NCBI GenBank assembly: GCA_024643545.1
Contig: JAHEMR010000006.1
Coordinates: 51,023-115,022, forward strand
Source: Crocinitomicaceae bacterium
Lineage (GTDB): Bacteria > Bacteroidota > Bacteroidia > Flavobacteriales_D > Crocinitomicaceae
Direction: 5' to 3'
DNA: 64,000 nucleotides
Below the pieces are notes generated by a model. The model saw only the letters and a program-made list of their open reading frames with translations, was not told where the DNA came from and ran no database searches. The translations under genes were made by a program, and so were the position numbers. Below, piece after piece: positions 10,018 through 19,565 of the stretch. Position 1 is the first letter of the stretch, and every line of letters starts with the position of its first letter.

Positions 10018-11373
10018 ATGGCAGGTAGAAAGTTACTTATCGAAAACGTACATATTCCAGGCATCGAAACATTTGATGTTTACCGTAAAAACGGTGGATA
10101 CGCATCTGTGGAGAAAGCTTTGAAAAAAATGACTCCAGACGAGGTAGTCGAAGAAGTAAAGAAATCTGGACTTCGTGGACGCGGAGGAGCTGGATTCCCA
10201 ACAGGGATGAAATGGTCATTTTTGGCGAAACCAGAAGGAGTTCCAAGGTATTTAGTGTGTAACGCTGATGAATCAGAACCTGGAACTTTTAAAGACCGTT
10301 ATTTGATGGAGAAAATTCCTCATTTATTGATTGAGGGAATGATTACATCAAGTTATGCTTTGGGTGCGAATGTTTCATACATCTACATTAGAGGTGAATT
10401 CATGTACATTCTCCATATTCTGGAGAAAGCAATCGCCGAAGCTCGTGCGAATGGAATGCTTGGAAAAAACATCTTGGGATCAGGTTACGACTTAGATCTT
10501 GTTGTTGCTCCAGGTGGTGGTGCATATATCTGTGGTGAAGAAACGGCATTATTAGAATCTTTGGAAGGAAAACGTGGAAATCCACGCATGAAACCACCAT
10601 TTCCAGCAGTCAAGGGACTTTGGGGATGTCCCACGGTTGTAAATAACGTAGAAACGATTGCAGCAGTTGTTCCAATTGTGAATAACGGTGGCGAAGAATA
10701 TGCGAAAATCGGTATTGAACGCAGTACGGGTACAAAACTAATTTCAGCTAGTGGAAACTTGGTTCGTCCAGGTGTATACGAAATTGAAATGGGTGTTTCT
10801 GTAGAAGAATTCATTTACGGTGATGATTATTGCCGTGGAATTGCCAATGGTAAGCGTTTGAAAGCGTGTATTCCTGGTGGATCCTCTGTTCCGATTTTAC
10901 CAGCACATTTGGTAACCAAAACAGCTGCAGGTGAAAACCGTTTAATGACGTATGAAAGTTTAGCTGACGGTGGATTTGCTTCTGGATCAATGTTGGGTTC
11001 AGGTGGATTCATTGTATTTGATGAAGATCAGTGCATCGTTCGTAACACCTATACATTCGCTCGTTTTTATGCGCATGAATCATGTGGACAATGTTCACCA
11101 TGTCGCGAAGGAACAGGCTGGATGGAGAAAGTATTGCACCGTTTAGAAAATGGACATGGGACAATGGAAGACATCACATTATTGGAAGAAATCAATAAAA
11201 AGATTGAAGGAAATACCATTTGTCCACTAGGTGATGCTGCTGCATGGCCAGTTGCAGCTGCAATTCGTCATTTCCGTGAGGAATTTGAATGGCACGTCAC
11301 GCATCCAGCGGAAGCACAAACAAGAAATTATGGTTTAATCCAACCTCGTGTTGAAGAGATAAAAGCGCTATGA
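10018..11373 (+). CDS. nuoF: NADH-quinone oxidoreductase subunit F (NADH/FMN-binding)
   Basis: 51-kDa-type subunit where NADH reduces FMN and electrons enter cluster N3. Visible motifs in order are the nucleotide-binding GRGGAGFPTGMKW (about residues 54-66), GGGAYICGEETALLESLEG (about 166-184), and the [4Fe-4S] ligands ESCGQCSPCREG (about 354-365) with a later Cys in NTICPLGD. 451 residues, full length. The stop overlaps the nuoG start by 4 nt (ATGA). Confidence 0.98.
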   Translation: MAGRKLLIENVHIPGIETFDVYRKNGGYASVEKALKKMTPDEVVEEVKKSGLRGRGGAGFPTGMKWSFLAKPEGVPRYLVCNADESEPGTFKDRYLMEKIPHLLIEGMITSSYALGANVSYIYIRGEFMYILHILEKAIAEARANGMLGKNILGSGYDLDLVVAPGGGAYICGEETALLESLEGKRGNPRMKPPFPAVKGLWGCPTVVNNVETIAAVVPIVNNGGEEYAKIGIERSTGTKLISASGNLVRPGVYEIEMGVSVEEFIYGDDYCRGIANGKRLKACIPGGSSVPILPAHLVTKTAAGENRLMTYESLADGGFASGSMLGSGGFIVFDEDQCIVRNTYTFARFYAHESCGQCSPCREGTGWMEKVLHRLENGHGTMEDITLLEEINKKIEGNTICPLGDAAAWPVAAAIRHFREEFEWHVTHPAEAQTRNYGLIQPRVEEIKAL

Positions 11374-12332
11374 TTAAAGTAACGATTGACGATATTGAAG
11401 TAGAAGTAGAACCGGGTACAACGATTCTGAATGCCGCTCGTCAAATTGGTGGCGAGGTTGTTCCACCTGCGATGTGTTATTACAGCAAACTTCCAGGAAC
11501 TGGAGGGAAATGTAGAACATGTTTAGTTGAGGTTGCTGCAGGATCAACTGCTGACCCACGTCCAATGCCAAAATTGATGGCATCTTGCTCAACTGCAGTG
11601 ATGGACGGAATGGTTGTAAAAAACAAAACAAGTCAACGTGTTCATGATAACCGTGGCGGAGTTGTTGAATTTTTGTTAATCAACCATCCACTAGATTGTC
11701 CGATTTGTGACCAAGCCGGAGAATGTCATCTTCAGGATTTAGGTTACGAGCATGGTTCAGCAAAAACACGATACCGTGAGGAAAGAAGAACTTTTGATCC
11801 TATTGATATAGGTAACAAAATCAAATTGCACATGAATCGTTGCATTTTGTGTTACCGTTGTGTTCACGTGGCTAATCAATTGACTGACAAACGCGTTCAT
11901 GGTGTGATGCACCGTGGAGAACATGCGGAAATCAGTACATACATTGAAAATGCAGTAGACAATGATTTCTCTGGTAACATGATTGACGTGTGTCCAGTTG
12001 GAGCATTAACAGATAAAACCTTCCGATTTAAAAGCCGTGTATGGTTCTTAAAACCGATGGAAGCAGAATGTTCATGTACAAAATGTTCAGGTAAAGCTGT
12101 TGTTTGGATGTTTGGTAATGAAATTTACCGTGTAACAGCTCGTAAGGACAAATATGGTGAAGTAGAAAACATCGAAGACAAAACAGCTTGGATTTGTAAT
12201 GATTGTCGTTTTGAGAAAAAAGACCCGAATGCTTGGAACATTACAGGTCCACGTAAAATCGATCGTCACTCTGTTATTTCTCAAGGGAAATACGCTACAA
12301 AAATTGATAAAGGACTAAATAAAATTGGATAA
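11370..12332 (+). CDS. nuoG: NADH-quinone oxidoreductase subunit G, short form without the molybdopterin-fold domain
   Basis: Iron-sulfur wire subunit of the NADH module. Ligand sets seen in order are N-terminal [2Fe-2S] Cys36, Cys48, Cys51 and about Cys73; a His/Cys motif in HPLDCPICDQAGECHL; a [4Fe-4S] set CILCYRC with later CPVGAL; and a further set CSCTKC with ICNDC. The protein ends soon after at 320 residues, whereas proteobacterial NuoG has about 900 because of a large molybdopterin-oxidoreductase-like domain that is absent here. nuoH begins on the last base of the stop codon, so there is no room for a lost domain. Short NuoG proteins occur in other Flavobacteriia as far as I recall, so this looks native, not broken. 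Confidence 0.92.
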   Translation: MIKVTIDDIEVEVEPGTTILNAARQIGGEVVPPAMCYYSKLPGTGGKCRTCLVEVAAGSTADPRPMPKLMASCSTAVMDGMVVKNKTSQRVHDNRGGVVEFLLINHPLDCPICDQAGECHLQDLGYEHGSAKTRYREERRTFDPIDIGNKIKLHMNRCILCYRCVHVANQLTDKRVHGVMHRGEHAEISTYIENAVDNDFSGNMIDVCPVGALTDKTFRFKSRVWFLKPMEAECSCTKCSGKAVVWMFGNEIYRVTARKDKYGEVENIEDKTAWICNDCRFEKKDPNAWNITGPRKIDRHSVISQGKYATKIDKGLNKIG

Positions 12333-13360
12333 TGGATACAGCAATGCTCATAGAAAAATCAGCTTTGGTACTATTGCTTTTCCTCATTTCCCTTGGAGTA
12401 GCAGCATACCAAACGTATTTTGAACGAAAATTAGCGGCTTGGATTCAAGACCGCGTTGGTCCAGATCGTGCAGGGCCGTTCGGAATCCTTCAACCGATTG
12501 CTGATGGAACAAAAATGTTCTTGAAAGAGGACTTTATTCCTGCGAAAGCTGATAAATGGTTATTTATTATTGGACCTGGAATCTCCATGTTTACCGCACT
12601 CATTACCAGTTCTGTAATTCCTTGGGGACCGAATTTAAACCTTTTCGGTCGTGACATCAGTTTGCAAGTAGCGGATTTCAACATTGGAATTTTATTCGTG
12701 TTTGGTGTTGTTTCGATTGGTGTGTACGGAATCATGATTGGTGGATGGGCATCGAACAACAAATATTCACTTTACGGAGCGATTCGAGCGTCCTCACAAA
12801 TGATTTCATACGAATTAGCAATGGGGATTTCAGCGATTACCATCGTCATGTTATCCGGAAGTTTAAGTTTAAATGACATCGTTCAAAGTCAACATGGAAT
12901 AAACTGGAACATCTTCTATCAACCAGTTGCCTTCTTTATATTCTTTATCACCTCCTTGGCAGAGTTGAACCGCGCACCGTTTGATTTACCGGAATGTGAA
13001 TCGGAGTTAATCGGTGGTTATCACACTGAATACAGCTCCATGAAGCTCGGTTTGTATTTGTTCTCTGAATACACCTCAATGTTTGTTTCTGCAGCGATAA
13101 TGTCTGTCTTATTCTTTGGTGGATATAACTTCCCTGGAATGGATGCATTCTCTGGTAACCTATTAGCAGTAATGTGTATTGCAGCATTTGCATTGAAAAT
13201 ATTCTTGTTCATCTTTGTGATCATGTGGATTCGTTGGACCATCCCACGTTTCAGATTTGATCAATTGATGCATTTAGGTTGGAAAGTATTAATCCCAGTT
13301 GCAATTGTCAACATGTTGATTACAGGTCTTGTAGTGGCTTGGAATCAAGGATGGATGTAA
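12332..13360 (+). CDS. nuoH: NADH-quinone oxidoreductase subunit H
   Basis: ND1-type membrane subunit that shapes the quinone chamber at the arm interface. About eight transmembrane helices. Family motifs are ERKLAAWIQDRVGPDRAGPFG near residue 30 and LAELNRAPFDLPECESELIG near residue 210, whose acidic loop couples quinone reduction to proton pumping. 342 residues. The start shares one base with the nuoG stop. Confidence 0.98.
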   Translation: MDTAMLIEKSALVLLLFLISLGVAAYQTYFERKLAAWIQDRVGPDRAGPFGILQPIADGTKMFLKEDFIPAKADKWLFIIGPGISMFTALITSSVIPWGPNLNLFGRDISLQVADFNIGILFVFGVVSIGVYGIMIGGWASNNKYSLYGAIRASSQMISYELAMGISAITIVMLSGSLSLNDIVQSQHGINWNIFYQPVAFFIFFITSLAELNRAPFDLPECESELIGGYHTEYSSMKLGLYLFSEYTSMFVSAAIMSVLFFGGYNFPGMDAFSGNLLAVMCIAAFALKIFLFIFVIMWIRWTIPRFRFDQLMHLGWKVLIPVAIVNMLITGLVVAWNQGWM

Positions 13361-13372
13361 AAGAAATAAAAA

Positions 13373-13915
13373 ATGGAAAGTTTAACAAATAGAAAGAAAG
13401 TCGTTTCGGACAAACCCATGACGTTGTGGGAGAAGATCTACATTCCAGCGATTGTTGGTGGAATGATGACCACGATGAAACACATGCTTCGCAAACGCAA
13501 AACAATCAAGTATCCGGAAGAAACACGTGTATTTGCACCTGTTTACCGTGGACAACACGTTTTGAAACGCGATGAACAAGGACGTGAAAATTGCACTGCT
13601 TGTGGACTCTGTGCTGTCGCTTGTCCAGCTGAAGCAATTACCATGACTTCTGCTGAACGCTTGAAAGGAGAAGAGCACTTATACCGAGAAGAGAAATACG
13701 CATCAAGCTATGAAATCAATATGCTGCGTTGTATTTTCTGTGGACTTTGTGAAGAAGCTTGTCCGAAGGAAGCTATTTTCTTGACGGATAGAATCGTTAC
13801 AACAGAATTTGAACGTGACGAGTTCATCTATGCGAAAGACAAGCTAGTCGAAGCGATTGATGACAGAATCGATATTACCAAAAGACAATTCACCGGAAAA
13901 AGAACTGAAAAATGA
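13373..13915 (+). CDS. nuoI: NADH-quinone oxidoreductase subunit I
   Basis: TYKY-type ferredoxin subunit carrying clusters N6a and N6b. Two CxxCxxCxxxCP motifs are present: CTACGLCAVACPAEA (about residues 74-88) and CIFCGLCEEACPKEA (about 119-133). 180 residues. It follows nuoH after 12 nt and overlaps nuoJ by 4 nt (ATGA). Confidence 0.98.
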   Translation: MESLTNRKKVVSDKPMTLWEKIYIPAIVGGMMTTMKHMLRKRKTIKYPEETRVFAPVYRGQHVLKRDEQGRENCTACGLCAVACPAEAITMTSAERLKGEEHLYREEKYASSYEINMLRCIFCGLCEEACPKEAIFLTDRIVTTEFERDEFIYAKDKLVEAIDDRIDITKRQFTGKRTEK

Positions 13916-14427
13916 GTTTACAAATGATCTCCGTGATATTGGGAAGCTTAACGATTGCATCTGCATTGATGGTCGTATTAAGTAAACACCCAATTCGAAG
14001 TGTAATTTACCTAGTAATTACCTTCTTTTTTATCTCAGCTATGTACATTCTAATGAATGCGCAGTTTCTTGCAATTGTCAACATGATTGTATATGCAGGA
14101 GCCATTATGGTATTATTCCTTTTTGTCTTGATGTTACTAAACTTAAACAAGGAAATGGAACCGGAAACGACGCGCATGAGCGTGATCACGGCTGTTATCG
14201 CAGGTGGAACACTTTTCCTCGTGATGATTACGGCTTTGAGAGATACTTTTCAATATGGAAAAGGATACGTACAAGCTCCAGTTCAAGATGCTGGACTCGT
14301 TGAACAACTAGGTAAACTTTTATTTTCAAAATACCTTGTGCCGTTTGAAATCTCTTCTATCCTATTCATCGCGGCGATGGTGGGAGCTGTATTATTAGCG
14401 AAAAGAGAAAAACAAATCATCGACTAA
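13912..14427 (+). CDS. nuoJ: NADH-quinone oxidoreductase subunit J
   Basis: ND6-type membrane subunit with five hydrophobic helices. The segment MIVYAGAIMVLFLFVLMLLN (about residues 58-77) is the TM3 helix that contains the pi-bulge in known structures. 171 residues. The start overlaps the nuoI stop. Confidence 0.96.
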   Translation: MSLQMISVILGSLTIASALMVVLSKHPIRSVIYLVITFFFISAMYILMNAQFLAIVNMIVYAGAIMVLFLFVLMLLNLNKEMEPETTRMSVITAVIAGGTLFLVMITALRDTFQYGKGYVQAPVQDAGLVEQLGKLLFSKYLVPFEISSILFIAAMVGAVLLAKREKQIID

Positions 14428-14437
14428 GAAAAGAATT

Positions 14438-14761
14438 ATGGAACAATTAAACAACATAGGAGCATCCTTAGACTTTTACATTTTCGTGTCCATTGCTTTG
14501 TTTAGCATTGGAGCGATTGGTGTGCTCACAAGAAAAAACATGATCGTCTTATTGATGTGTATTGAATTAATGCTAAACGCGGTGAATTTGCTTTTAGTAA
14601 CATTCTCTACCTTCTTTGGGAACGGAGATGCACAAATTTTTGTCTTCTTTATCATCGTTGTGGCAGCAGCGGAAGCAACCATCGGATTATCCATCTTAAT
14701 TATGGCGTACCGAAACAGTAAATCGATTGATATCGAAATGTTCAACAAATTAAACGGTTAA
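14438..14761 (+). CDS. nuoK: NADH-quinone oxidoreductase subunit K
   Basis: ND4L-type membrane subunit of 107 residues with three helices. The conserved glutamates of the proton path are in LLMCIELMLNAVNLLL and in VVAAAEATIGLSI. It lies between nuoJ and nuoL with gaps of 10 and 4 nt. Confidence 0.97.
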   Translation: MEQLNNIGASLDFYIFVSIALFSIGAIGVLTRKNMIVLLMCIELMLNAVNLLLVTFSTFFGNGDAQIFVFFIIVVAAAEATIGLSILIMAYRNSKSIDIEMFNKLNG

Positions 14762-14765
14762 GAAA

Positions 14766-16694
14766 ATGGGAAAAGATCTATTATTATTGACCTTGATTTC
14801 TTTGCCGTTAATGGGTGCGGCAATCAATGGTATGCTTGGAAAGAAAATGCCGAAACTCATCGTTGGTTCGCTAGCGACAATCTTGGTGTTTGTTTCTTTC
14901 CTTATTGGACTGACGTTATTTTCAGGATTAGATAAAACCACCATCGTTCATTTGTTTCAAGTGGCAAAATTTGATGATTTTACCTTAGACGCAAATTTTC
15001 AACTTGATTCGCTATCCATTTGGATGACCTTAATCATTACAGGTATTGGATCATTGATTCATTTGTTCTCGATGGGATACATGAGCCATGACGAAGGATA
15101 CCACAAATTCTTTACGTATTTGAACTTGTTCATTTTCTCCATGCTTTTATTGGTGTTGGGAAGTAACTACTTCGTATTGTTCTTCGGATGGGAAGGCGTT
15201 GGAATTTGTTCTTATTTATTGATTGGATTCCATTACAACGATGCGGAGAAAGGAATTGCAAACAGTTTAGCTGCGCGCAAAGCGTTCATCATGAACCGAA
15301 TTGGTGATGCCGGATTGTTATTCGCATTATTTATGATGTTAAATAAATTCCACACGTTAGAATTTGTGGAAATTGGTAAAATGATTTCTGCTAGTCCTGA
15401 ACTTTACACAGGAATCGCTGGATGCATTACCCTATGTTTGTTTTTAGCAGCAACTGGAAAAAGTGCACAAATCCCTTTGTTTACGTGGTTACCAGATGCC
15501 ATGGCAGGGCCAACTCCTGTTTCAGCCTTGATCCATGCGGCAACGATGGTGACAGCCGGTATTTACTTAACGGTTCGTTCAAATTTCTTGTTCGAATTAG
15601 CACCAACTACCAAAGACATCATTTTAGTAATTGGCATTGCCACAACCGTAGTGGCAGCGTTTATCGCGATGCGTCAAAACGACATTAAAAAAGTATTGGC
15701 CTACTCTACCGTTTCACAACTTGGACTCATGTTTGTTGCGTTAGGAATGGGTGCCTACACAGTTGCTTTATTCCACGTTACGACTCATGCATTCTTTAAA
15801 GCCTTATTGTTCTTAGGTTCTGGTAGTGTCATTCACGCGATGTCAGACGAACAAGACATCCGTAAAATGGGTGGCTTATCGAAATTAACGCCCATCACAC
15901 ACATTACCTTCTTGATCGGTACACTTGCGATTGCTGGATTCCCGTTCCTATCTGGATTCTTTTCCAAAGACGAAATCTTAGCACATGCGTGGATGTCAAG
16001 TCCAATTGTATATGGCATCTTGATGGTTGCTGTTACCATGACAGCTATTTACATGTTCCGTTTGTATTTCTTGGTATTCCATGGTTCATTTAGAGGTGGT
16101 GAAAAGTTAAAATCTCATGTACATGAAAGTGGATTATCCATGACCATTCCATTGATGGTGCTAGCGGTGTTATCTGTTTTCGGAGGGATATTAAATTTAC
16201 CGGGAATTGTATTTCACAATGCTGGACACTGGATGTCACACTTTTTAGAAAGTACCACATATGGACTAAATCAGATTGAAACAGAACACATGGATGGAAA
16301 TCAATCCATCATTCTGATGTGTATCGCGAGTACTGTTGCATTATCCGTTATGGCATGGGCGTATATAACGTACGTGAAGAAACAAGCAGTTGCGAAAGAA
16401 GATGCAGACATGAATGCATGGGAGAAATTATCCAGCAACAAATTGTACATCGATGAAATCTACCAAACCATTTTTGTTCAACCGATTTTGTGGTTGTCCA
16501 CTACCTTAGCGAGTCAATTTGAGCAACGCATCTTGAACAACGGGATTTTCCGTTTGACAAGTGCGATTGAAGCAAGCGGCAATTACACAAAAAAATGGCA
16601 ATCAGGGTTTTTGTCAAGTTATCTTTTCTGGATGGTTATGGGTATCATCGGATTCATTAGTTATTACATCATAAAATCAACATTTTGGAACTAA
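14766..16694 (+). CDS. nuoL: NADH-quinone oxidoreductase subunit L
   Basis: ND5-type antiporter-like subunit with the long lateral helix. 642 residues and about 15 transmembrane helices. Typical motifs are FFGWEGVGICSYLLIGF (about residues 140-156), TWLPDAMAGPTPVSALIHAATMV (about 240-262) and the TTHAFFKALLFLG helix. The C-terminal part after residue 520 is the lateral helix and its anchoring TM. Its last 10 nt overlap nuoM. Confidence 0.98.
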   Translation: MGKDLLLLTLISLPLMGAAINGMLGKKMPKLIVGSLATILVFVSFLIGLTLFSGLDKTTIVHLFQVAKFDDFTLDANFQLDSLSIWMTLIITGIGSLIHLFSMGYMSHDEGYHKFFTYLNLFIFSMLLLVLGSNYFVLFFGWEGVGICSYLLIGFHYNDAEKGIANSLAARKAFIMNRIGDAGLLFALFMMLNKFHTLEFVEIGKMISASPELYTGIAGCITLCLFLAATGKSAQIPLFTWLPDAMAGPTPVSALIHAATMVTAGIYLTVRSNFLFELAPTTKDIILVIGIATTVVAAFIAMRQNDIKKVLAYSTVSQLGLMFVALGMGAYTVALFHVTTHAFFKALLFLGSGSVIHAMSDEQDIRKMGGLSKLTPITHITFLIGTLAIAGFPFLSGFFSKDEILAHAWMSSPIVYGILMVAVTMTAIYMFRLYFLVFHGSFRGGEKLKSHVHESGLSMTIPLMVLAVLSVFGGILNLPGIVFHNAGHWMSHFLESTTYGLNQIETEHMDGNQSIILMCIASTVALSVMAWAYITYVKKQAVAKEDADMNAWEKLSSNKLYIDEIYQTIFVQPILWLSTTLASQFEQRILNNGIFRLTSAIEASGNYTKKWQSGFLSSYLFWMVMGIIGFISYYIIKSTFWN

Positions 16695-18130
16695 TCATTT
16701 TACCACTTATTCTTGGAATCATTGCGTTCTTTCTTCCAACTAATTGGGTTCGTCCATTTGGATTATTAGCAAGCCTCAGTGTACTCGCTGTTTCCTTTGT
16801 TCATTTGATGAACTTTGATCCAGAGAACTATGTTCTTATCTCGAATCCTGCTGAAATTTTCCCGCTTGGATTAACATTCAAAATGGGTTACGACGGTTTA
16901 GCCTTAACAATGGTCCTTTTGACAAATGCAGTCATTAGCATTATTTTATTAGCCAATTGGAACAGAGACATTTCTTCCAACGGACGCTTCACTGGACTAA
17001 CCTTATTGATGCAATGTGCCTTGTTAGGATTGTTTACTTCATTAGACGGAATTTTATTCTATACCTTCTGGGAGTTAACCTTGATTCCAATTTTCCTCAT
17101 CCTTTATTGGTTTGGAAAACAAGATAACAACCGTGCCTTGTTCAAGTTCTTCCTTTACACATTGTTAGGGTCCTTGATGATGTTATTATCTTTCATCGGA
17201 TTAGCGTATTTTTCTCCAAGCTTCTCGTATTTCCAATTGGTACAAGCAAACTTTGATGGAAAAGCGGTTGAAGCAGCCTTAATCATGGGTGGAATCTTAT
17301 TCGCATTTGCAGTGAAAATTCCATTATTCCCCTTCCACACATGGCAAGCACCAACCTACACAAATGCACCAATGGCTGGAACGATGTTGCTTTCTGCATT
17401 AATGTTGAAAATGGCTTTGTACGGAATGATTAAATGGATGATTCCTATCGGATTTGAAGGATTGGTTTACCTTAAATGGCCAGTCATCACTCTTGGAGGA
17501 ATCGGAATCGTTTACGGAGCAATCATTGCCATGAAACAAAAAGATTTGAAGACCTTGTTTGCCTATGCATCCATTAGTCACCTCGGATTAATCGCTGCCG
17601 GAATTATGTTATTCACGGTTTCAGCAATTGAAGCTTCCATGGTTCAAATCATCAACCACAGCATCGTTGCTATTGCATTGTTCCTTTGTGCTGGCATTAT
17701 CGAACAACGTTTACAAACAAGAAACATCGAAGACTTGGGTGGAATCGCTAAAGTGGCGCCTCACTTCGGATTCTGGTTTGCTGTCATGACCTTTATCTCT
17801 GTATCTGTGCCATTCACAGCTGGATTCATCGGAGAATTTGTCTTAATAAAAGAATTATTCACTGCTCATTGGGTGATTGGATTAACCGCAGCAACAACAT
17901 TAGTTTTCGGAGCTGTATACATGCTACGAGCTTACCAAGGATCGATGTTTGGTCCTTCGAAAGTAACCGTGTTTGCGGATTTAACATGGAACGAATATGC
18001 TGTTTTCGGAATTTTAACAGTCGCAGCAGTTGGATTTGGATTGTATCCACAAGTAATCATCGATTTCATTAAACCAAGCATCAAATTCACACAAGAATTG
18101 ATGGCAGGAGACTTAACATTTACAAAATAA
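16685..18130 (+). CDS. nuoM: NADH-quinone oxidoreductase subunit M
   Basis: ND4-type antiporter-like proton-pumping subunit, 481 residues. The conserved Glu is in YTFWELTLIPIFLILYWFG, and a Lys-containing helix is in FAVKIPLFPFHTWQAP. The only start that gives the usual N terminus (ELIILPLILGII) is TTG at 16685, inside the end of nuoL. The next in-frame ATG is about 40 codons downstream and would remove the first helix. The 10-nt overlap with the nuoL stop suggests coupled re-initiation. Confidence 0.96.
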   Translation: MELIILPLILGIIAFFLPTNWVRPFGLLASLSVLAVSFVHLMNFDPENYVLISNPAEIFPLGLTFKMGYDGLALTMVLLTNAVISIILLANWNRDISSNGRFTGLTLLMQCALLGLFTSLDGILFYTFWELTLIPIFLILYWFGKQDNNRALFKFFLYTLLGSLMMLLSFIGLAYFSPSFSYFQLVQANFDGKAVEAALIMGGILFAFAVKIPLFPFHTWQAPTYTNAPMAGTMLLSALMLKMALYGMIKWMIPIGFEGLVYLKWPVITLGGIGIVYGAIIAMKQKDLKTLFAYASISHLGLIAAGIMLFTVSAIEASMVQIINHSIVAIALFLCAGIIEQRLQTRNIEDLGGIAKVAPHFGFWFAVMTFISVSVPFTAGFIGEFVLIKELFTAHWVIGLTAATTLVFGAVYMLRAYQGSMFGPSKVTVFADLTWNEYAVFGILTVAAVGFGLYPQVIIDFIKPSIKFTQELMAGDLTFTK

Positions 18131-18134
18131 AAAG

Positions 18135-19487
18135 ATGGACGCATTAATTATCATATTTATCACAGGACTAATTGGTCTGTTTGTTGGAATGTTAAAAAAG
18201 AGCGAATTAACGTTGGCTGTCATTTCCATTGGATTAATTGGAGGTTTTATTTCCATGTTATTCATCAATGATTACGAATCAATTTTTAGTTCTTACGCTG
18301 GATTGACATTTTCACGCACTCAGCAAATGTTTGGACTATTAGCCATTGCGCTTACCTTGCTGGCTGTATGGATGGGGTATGTATTCTACAAAGAAGAAAC
18401 AGAGCATACTTCAGATTACTACGGTCTTATTTTATTTTCTTTAACAGGTGCATTGTGCTTGATTGGCTTCAGTAATATGTTCATGTTCTTCTTAGGCCTG
18501 GAAATATTATCCATTCCGATTTATGTACTCGTTGGAATTCAAAAAGGAAATTCGTTGGCTTCTGAAGCATCGGTGAAATATTTCTTTACTGGATCGTTTG
18601 CGACAGCAATCATGTTGTTTGGTATTGCTTTAATCTATGGTTCAACAGGATCTTTCGACATCAACGAAATTCGAATGGCAATTGATATGGGCATGTCTCA
18701 TTCACCGATGTTAAACATTGGTGTGTTGATGATGATGGCTGCTTTCTTATTTAAAGTTGGTGCGGTTCCATTCCATTTCTGGGGTCCAGATGTTTATCAA
18801 GGGGCTTCGAATGCAGTGATGGCTTACATGGCATCTGTCGTGAAATTGGCGGCATTATATGCGTTTGTTCATTTGTTTAATTACACGTTTAGTGGACTAA
18901 CACCATTTGTATCTGGATTGGTTTTATTTGCCATTATCGTTTCTTTATTCCTTGGGTATTTATCCGCATTAAAACAAACGTCTTTCCGTCGCATGATGGC
19001 GTACTCTAGTATTGCGAATACAGGTTTTGCCTTGTTCGCGGTATTAAACCCACAATTCGGTGAAGTTTCGTTATGGATTTTCATGATTGGTTATGCTTGT
19101 TCGACCATTGCGTTGATTACAATCAACATGATTGTCGAAAATGAAACCGATGAAATTGTGAATTGGAAAGGAATTGGGTATGCTAATCCACTCATTGGAA
19201 TCACGCTCGTTATTTCACTGTTGTCCATGTCTGGAATTCCACCATTCACTGGTTTCTTCGGAAAATATTTATTGCTTTCTAGTGCGTTCTCAAACTATTT
19301 ACCATTTGTTATTTTGGCCATCATTGCTTCCTTGATTGGAGCGTACTTATACATACGTCTAATGGTGCTTTCCCTTGCTCGTGAAGGAGAAGGGAAGAAA
19401 TTCAAAATAACAGCACTACAAGCCATCGTTTTAATCCTTTCATTAGGGGGTACCGTTGGTGGATGGTTGGTGCTGATGATCAAATAA
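18135..19487 (+). CDS. nuoN: NADH-quinone oxidoreductase subunit N
   Basis: ND2-type antiporter-like subunit, 450 residues, about 14 helices. Recognisable segments are MFFLGLEILSIPIYVLVG (about residues 118-135) with the conserved Glu, FLFKVGAVPFHFWGPDVYQG (about 204-223), and SMSGIPPFTGFFGKY (about 355-369). Last gene of the operon. No clear terminator was seen in the 78 bp before the regulator gene, so read-through is possible. Confidence 0.97.
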   Translation: MDALIIIFITGLIGLFVGMLKKSELTLAVISIGLIGGFISMLFINDYESIFSSYAGLTFSRTQQMFGLLAIALTLLAVWMGYVFYKEETEHTSDYYGLILFSLTGALCLIGFSNMFMFFLGLEILSIPIYVLVGIQKGNSLASEASVKYFFTGSFATAIMLFGIALIYGSTGSFDINEIRMAIDMGMSHSPMLNIGVLMMMAAFLFKVGAVPFHFWGPDVYQGASNAVMAYMASVVKLAALYAFVHLFNYTFSGLTPFVSGLVLFAIIVSLFLGYLSALKQTSFRRMMAYSSIANTGFALFAVLNPQFGEVSLWIFMIGYACSTIALITINMIVENETDEIVNWKGIGYANPLIGITLVISLLSMSGIPPFTGFFGKYLLLSSAFSNYLPFVILAIIASLIGAYLYIRLMVLSLAREGEGKKFKITALQAIVLILSLGGTVGGWLVLMIK

Positions 19488-19565
19488 AGCAATTCCAATA
19501 GCGGGATATTGAAGTAGGTCCTGTAAATTTCTTGTTTTTACACATTCACTTTTAAAAAGGTATTC

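Noticed and set aside
10485..10814. Minus-strand frame of 109 codons within nuoF
   Set aside because: Shadow of the strongly conserved nuoF coding sequence; no signal or domain.
12300..12332. Frameshift or premature stop at the end of nuoG
   Set aside because: nuoH starts on the stop codon and no further NuoG-like sequence follows, so the short form looks native.
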